Positions 5,903-6,774 of a DNA stretch of 6,774 bases are shown here, piece by piece. The stretch lies in contig DFJV01000118.1 in the NCBI GenBank assembly GCA_002373205.1, forward strand, positions 1 to 6,774. The letters run 5' to 3'. Origin of the DNA: Treponema sp. UBA3662. Lineage in GTDB: Bacteria; Spirochaetota; Spirochaetia; Treponematales; Treponemataceae. Both the position numbers and the translations under genes were made by a program. Within the stretch, counting starts at the first letter, position 1, and every line of letters starts with the position of its first letter. The notes beneath the pieces were generated by a model, which saw only the letters and a program-made list of their open reading frames with translations, was not told the origin of the DNA and ran no database searches.

Positions 5903-5974
5903 GCGAAGCGGCAATGAGCGTTAGCGAAGGGTGGTTCTCGCAACGAGCACAAGTGTGCGAAGTTTCAAGCGAAG
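5903..5974. repeat. Four GCGAAG motifs in a short-repeat block
   Basis: GCGAAG occurs at 5903, 5924, 5957 and 5969. Two copies extend to GCGAAGGGTGG and GCGAAGGGCGG. Small stems lie between them: CTCG/CGAG (5937-5947) and GCAC/GTGC (about 5946-5958). The offsets (21, 33 and 12 bp) are irregular and no unique spacers separate them, so this is not a CRISPR. It looks like low-complexity or dispersed-repeat DNA. Confidence 0.5.
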
Positions 5975-6004
5975 GGCGGTGACGATTTGGCATGACGGCC
6001 GATT

Positions 6005-6050
6005 GTAGCCAAAAAATGCATGGTAGAGCGTTTAGGGCTACCGTCCTAAA
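6005..6050 (+). promoter_or_regulatory. Overlapping alternative stems upstream of purB
   Basis: Three complementary pairs share sequence: GTAGCC (6005-6010) with GGCTAC (6036-6041), GGTAG (6022-6026) with CTACC (6038-6042), and TTTAGG (6031-6036) with CCTAAA (6045-6050). The last two interleave in pseudoknot order. This could be an RNA switch or simply part of the repeat block. The predicted purB promoter lies downstream, which argues against it being in the purB leader. Confidence 0.3.
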
Positions 6051-6083
6051 AAACACCATCTATAGTATGTTTTTGCCTACCTG

Positions 6084-6112
6084 TTGAACATTTTTAGATT
6101 TTCGGGCATACT
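6084..6112 (+). promoter_or_regulatory. Candidate purB promoter close to the start codon
   Basis: TTGAAC (6084-6089) and CATACT (6107-6112) are each four-of-six matches to the consensus, with 17-bp spacing. Transcription would begin at about 6118-6120, at the purB ATG (6120). No Shine-Dalgarno sequence is present at normal distance; the only G cluster is GGG at 6104-6106, 13 nt away. Together these suggest a nearly leaderless message. Confidence 0.4.
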
Positions 6113-6119
6113 GTAATTT

Positions 6120-6774
6120 ATGGAAACTCGTAATATTTTTGAAAACCTTTCTTGTATTGACCACAGGTATTCACTTTCAGAAGCCGCCGCTTTTGAAGGG
6201 CTCTCTAAATATATTTCAGAAGAAGCGTCTGTTCGCAGCAACGCAAGGTGTGAGGCTGCTCTTGTAAAGGCCCACCTAAAGCTCCGCGGCCAGCTTACTC
6301 CTGCCATGGAGGCAACTCTGGACAAGGCCGCAGAAGAAATTGACCCGGAAGAAGTCTATAAAGAAGAAGAAAAGACAAAGCACAATATCCGTGCCCTTGT
6401 TAACGTTTTTAAGACAAAGGTTCCTTCAGAAGTGGCACCGCTTGTTCACCTTGGGGCAACCAGCGTGGACATTCTGGACACAGGCCTTTCCTGCCGCATG
6501 AGGGATGTTACTCAGAATGTAGTCCTCCCGGAGCTTAAGGAACTGGAAAAGGCACTTTGCGCCATTGCAGACCGCGAGGCTGAAACTCCACAGGTTGGCC
6601 GCACCCATGGCCAGCATGCGGTTCCAATAACATTCGGCTGGTCTATTGCGGAATTTGTTTCCCGCCTTGGCAAGTCAATCCTCCGCATAGAAGAACTTTC
6701 CAAGCAGCTTAAGGGTAAGCTTGCAGGTCCTGTTGGTTCTTACAACGGCCCCAGCATGATTGTAAAGGATCCCG
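6120..6774 (+). CDS. purB: Adenylosuccinate lyase, N-terminal part (cut by window end)
   Basis: Cytoplasmic purine-synthesis enzyme that removes fumarate from SAICAR and from adenylosuccinate; it works as a homotetramer. The first 218 codons are present. Recognisable fumarase/aspartase-superfamily landmarks: KTKHNI (residues 85-90), where H88 matches His68 of the Bacillus subtilis enzyme; HLGATSVDILDT (110-121), where H110 matches His89; and VGRTHGQHA (159-167), where H163 matches the catalytic His141. KLAGPVGSYNG (200-210) follows. The signature SSxMPxKxN loop lies beyond the window. TSVD favours PurB over argininosuccinate lyase or fumarase. An in-frame TAA at 6114-6116 leaves ATG 6120 as the start, since the next Met is residue 63. 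The gene reads away from the LRR-protease gene, has no visible ribosome-binding site, and is incomplete only because the window ends. Confidence 0.93.
   Translation, partial: METRNIFENLSCIDHRYSLSEAAAFEGLSKYISEEASVRSNARCEAALVKAHLKLRGQLTPAMEATLDKAAEEIDPEEVYKEEEKTKHNIRALVNVFKTKVPSEVAPLVHLGATSVDILDTGLSCRMRDVTQNVVLPELKELEKALCAIADREAETPQVGRTHGQHAVPITFGWSIAEFVSRLGKSILRIEELSKQLKGKLAGPVGSYNGPSMIVKDP

Larger units (their letters stand above)
5677..6119. other. 443-bp gene-free region with repeats and inverted repeats
   Basis: This is the only stretch over 300 bp without a convincing gene, lying between the divergent LRR-protease and purB genes. The left end holds the protease promoter and the right end a candidate purB promoter. 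Between them are a 14-bp direct repeat, a 9-bp perfect inverted repeat nested in a 6-bp one, four GCGAAG motifs (5903, 5924, 5957, 5969) and competing stems at 6005-6050. Minus-strand open frames exist (for example 5748-6059, 103 codons) but have no ribosome-binding site, domain or protein-like composition, and look like repeat DNA that happens to be open. It resembles a dispersed intergenic repeat or a structured-RNA locus. Confidence 0.55.

Noticed and set aside
5615..5917. Plus-strand 100-codon open frame across the LRR-protease start
   Set aside because: It lies antisense to the signal-peptide codons and promoter of a well-supported gene, and its product has no recognisable domain.
5903..5974. 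CRISPR-like array from the four GCGAAG motifs
   Set aside because: Units are only 6-11 bp, the spacing is irregular (21, 33, 12 bp), and there are no unique spacers or cas genes.
5748..6059. 103-codon minus-strand open frame in the gene-free region
   Set aside because: No ribosome-binding site, an amino-acid mix rich in His, Arg and Cys without hydrophobic patterning, and it overlaps the GCGAAG repeats and the hairpin. More likely repeat DNA that is open by chance.
6005..6119. Purine riboswitch upstream of purB
   Set aside because: I could not find the conserved three-way-junction core or the two loop motifs, and the apparent promoter leaves almost no leader.

Overview
The window looks like chromosomal DNA from a spirochaete close to Treponema, probably a gut or oral species. 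This is inferred from gene content: an Rpn/PD-(D/E)XK 'transposase-like' nuclease, a BspA-type leucine-rich-repeat surface protein, a homopolymeric G tract at a gene junction, and intergenic repeat-like DNA of moderate GC. No rRNA or tRNA is present to fix the taxonomy.

Layout, left to right. (1) An Rpn-family nuclease gene (19-813, +) whose 3' end overlaps by 13 nt the start of a 195-residue integral membrane protein (801-1388, +) resembling ECF-transporter S-component/LytS-type sensor membrane domains. A short hairpin-plus-T-run terminator sits on the membrane gene's stop codon. (2) An intergenic stretch with an extended -10 promoter and a tandem 12-bp repeat, then a two-component pair: a HisKA_3-type histidine kinase with almost no extracytoplasmic sensor (1567-2475, +) and a NarL/LuxR-type response regulator (2393-3007, +). 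A nine-G run lies exactly at the kinase/regulator junction. As written it pushes the kinase 28 codons past its natural stop and into the regulator gene, and it is also the regulator's Shine-Dalgarno sequence. (3) Convergent to these, with an 11-bp gap, a large secreted protein (3019-5676, -) that places a matrixin-like zinc protease motif between BspA-type LRR blocks. (4) A 443-bp gene-free region with the protease gene's promoter, a 14-bp direct repeat, a strong inverted repeat, four GCGAAG motifs and overlapping stem options near its right end. (5) The 5' part of purB (adenylosuccinate lyase, from 6120, +), cut by the window end, with a promoter placed so close to the ATG that the mRNA could be nearly leaderless.

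How the parts may work together (inference): the membrane protein may supply the input that the kinase lacks, and the kinase and regulator form a conventional phosphorelay whose targets are unknown. The secreted LRR-protease is the obvious surface or host-interaction candidate and a possible target, but nothing in the sequence proves that link. The two points most worth following up are the G tract at the kinase/regulator junction and the LRR-flanked matrixin-like protease.
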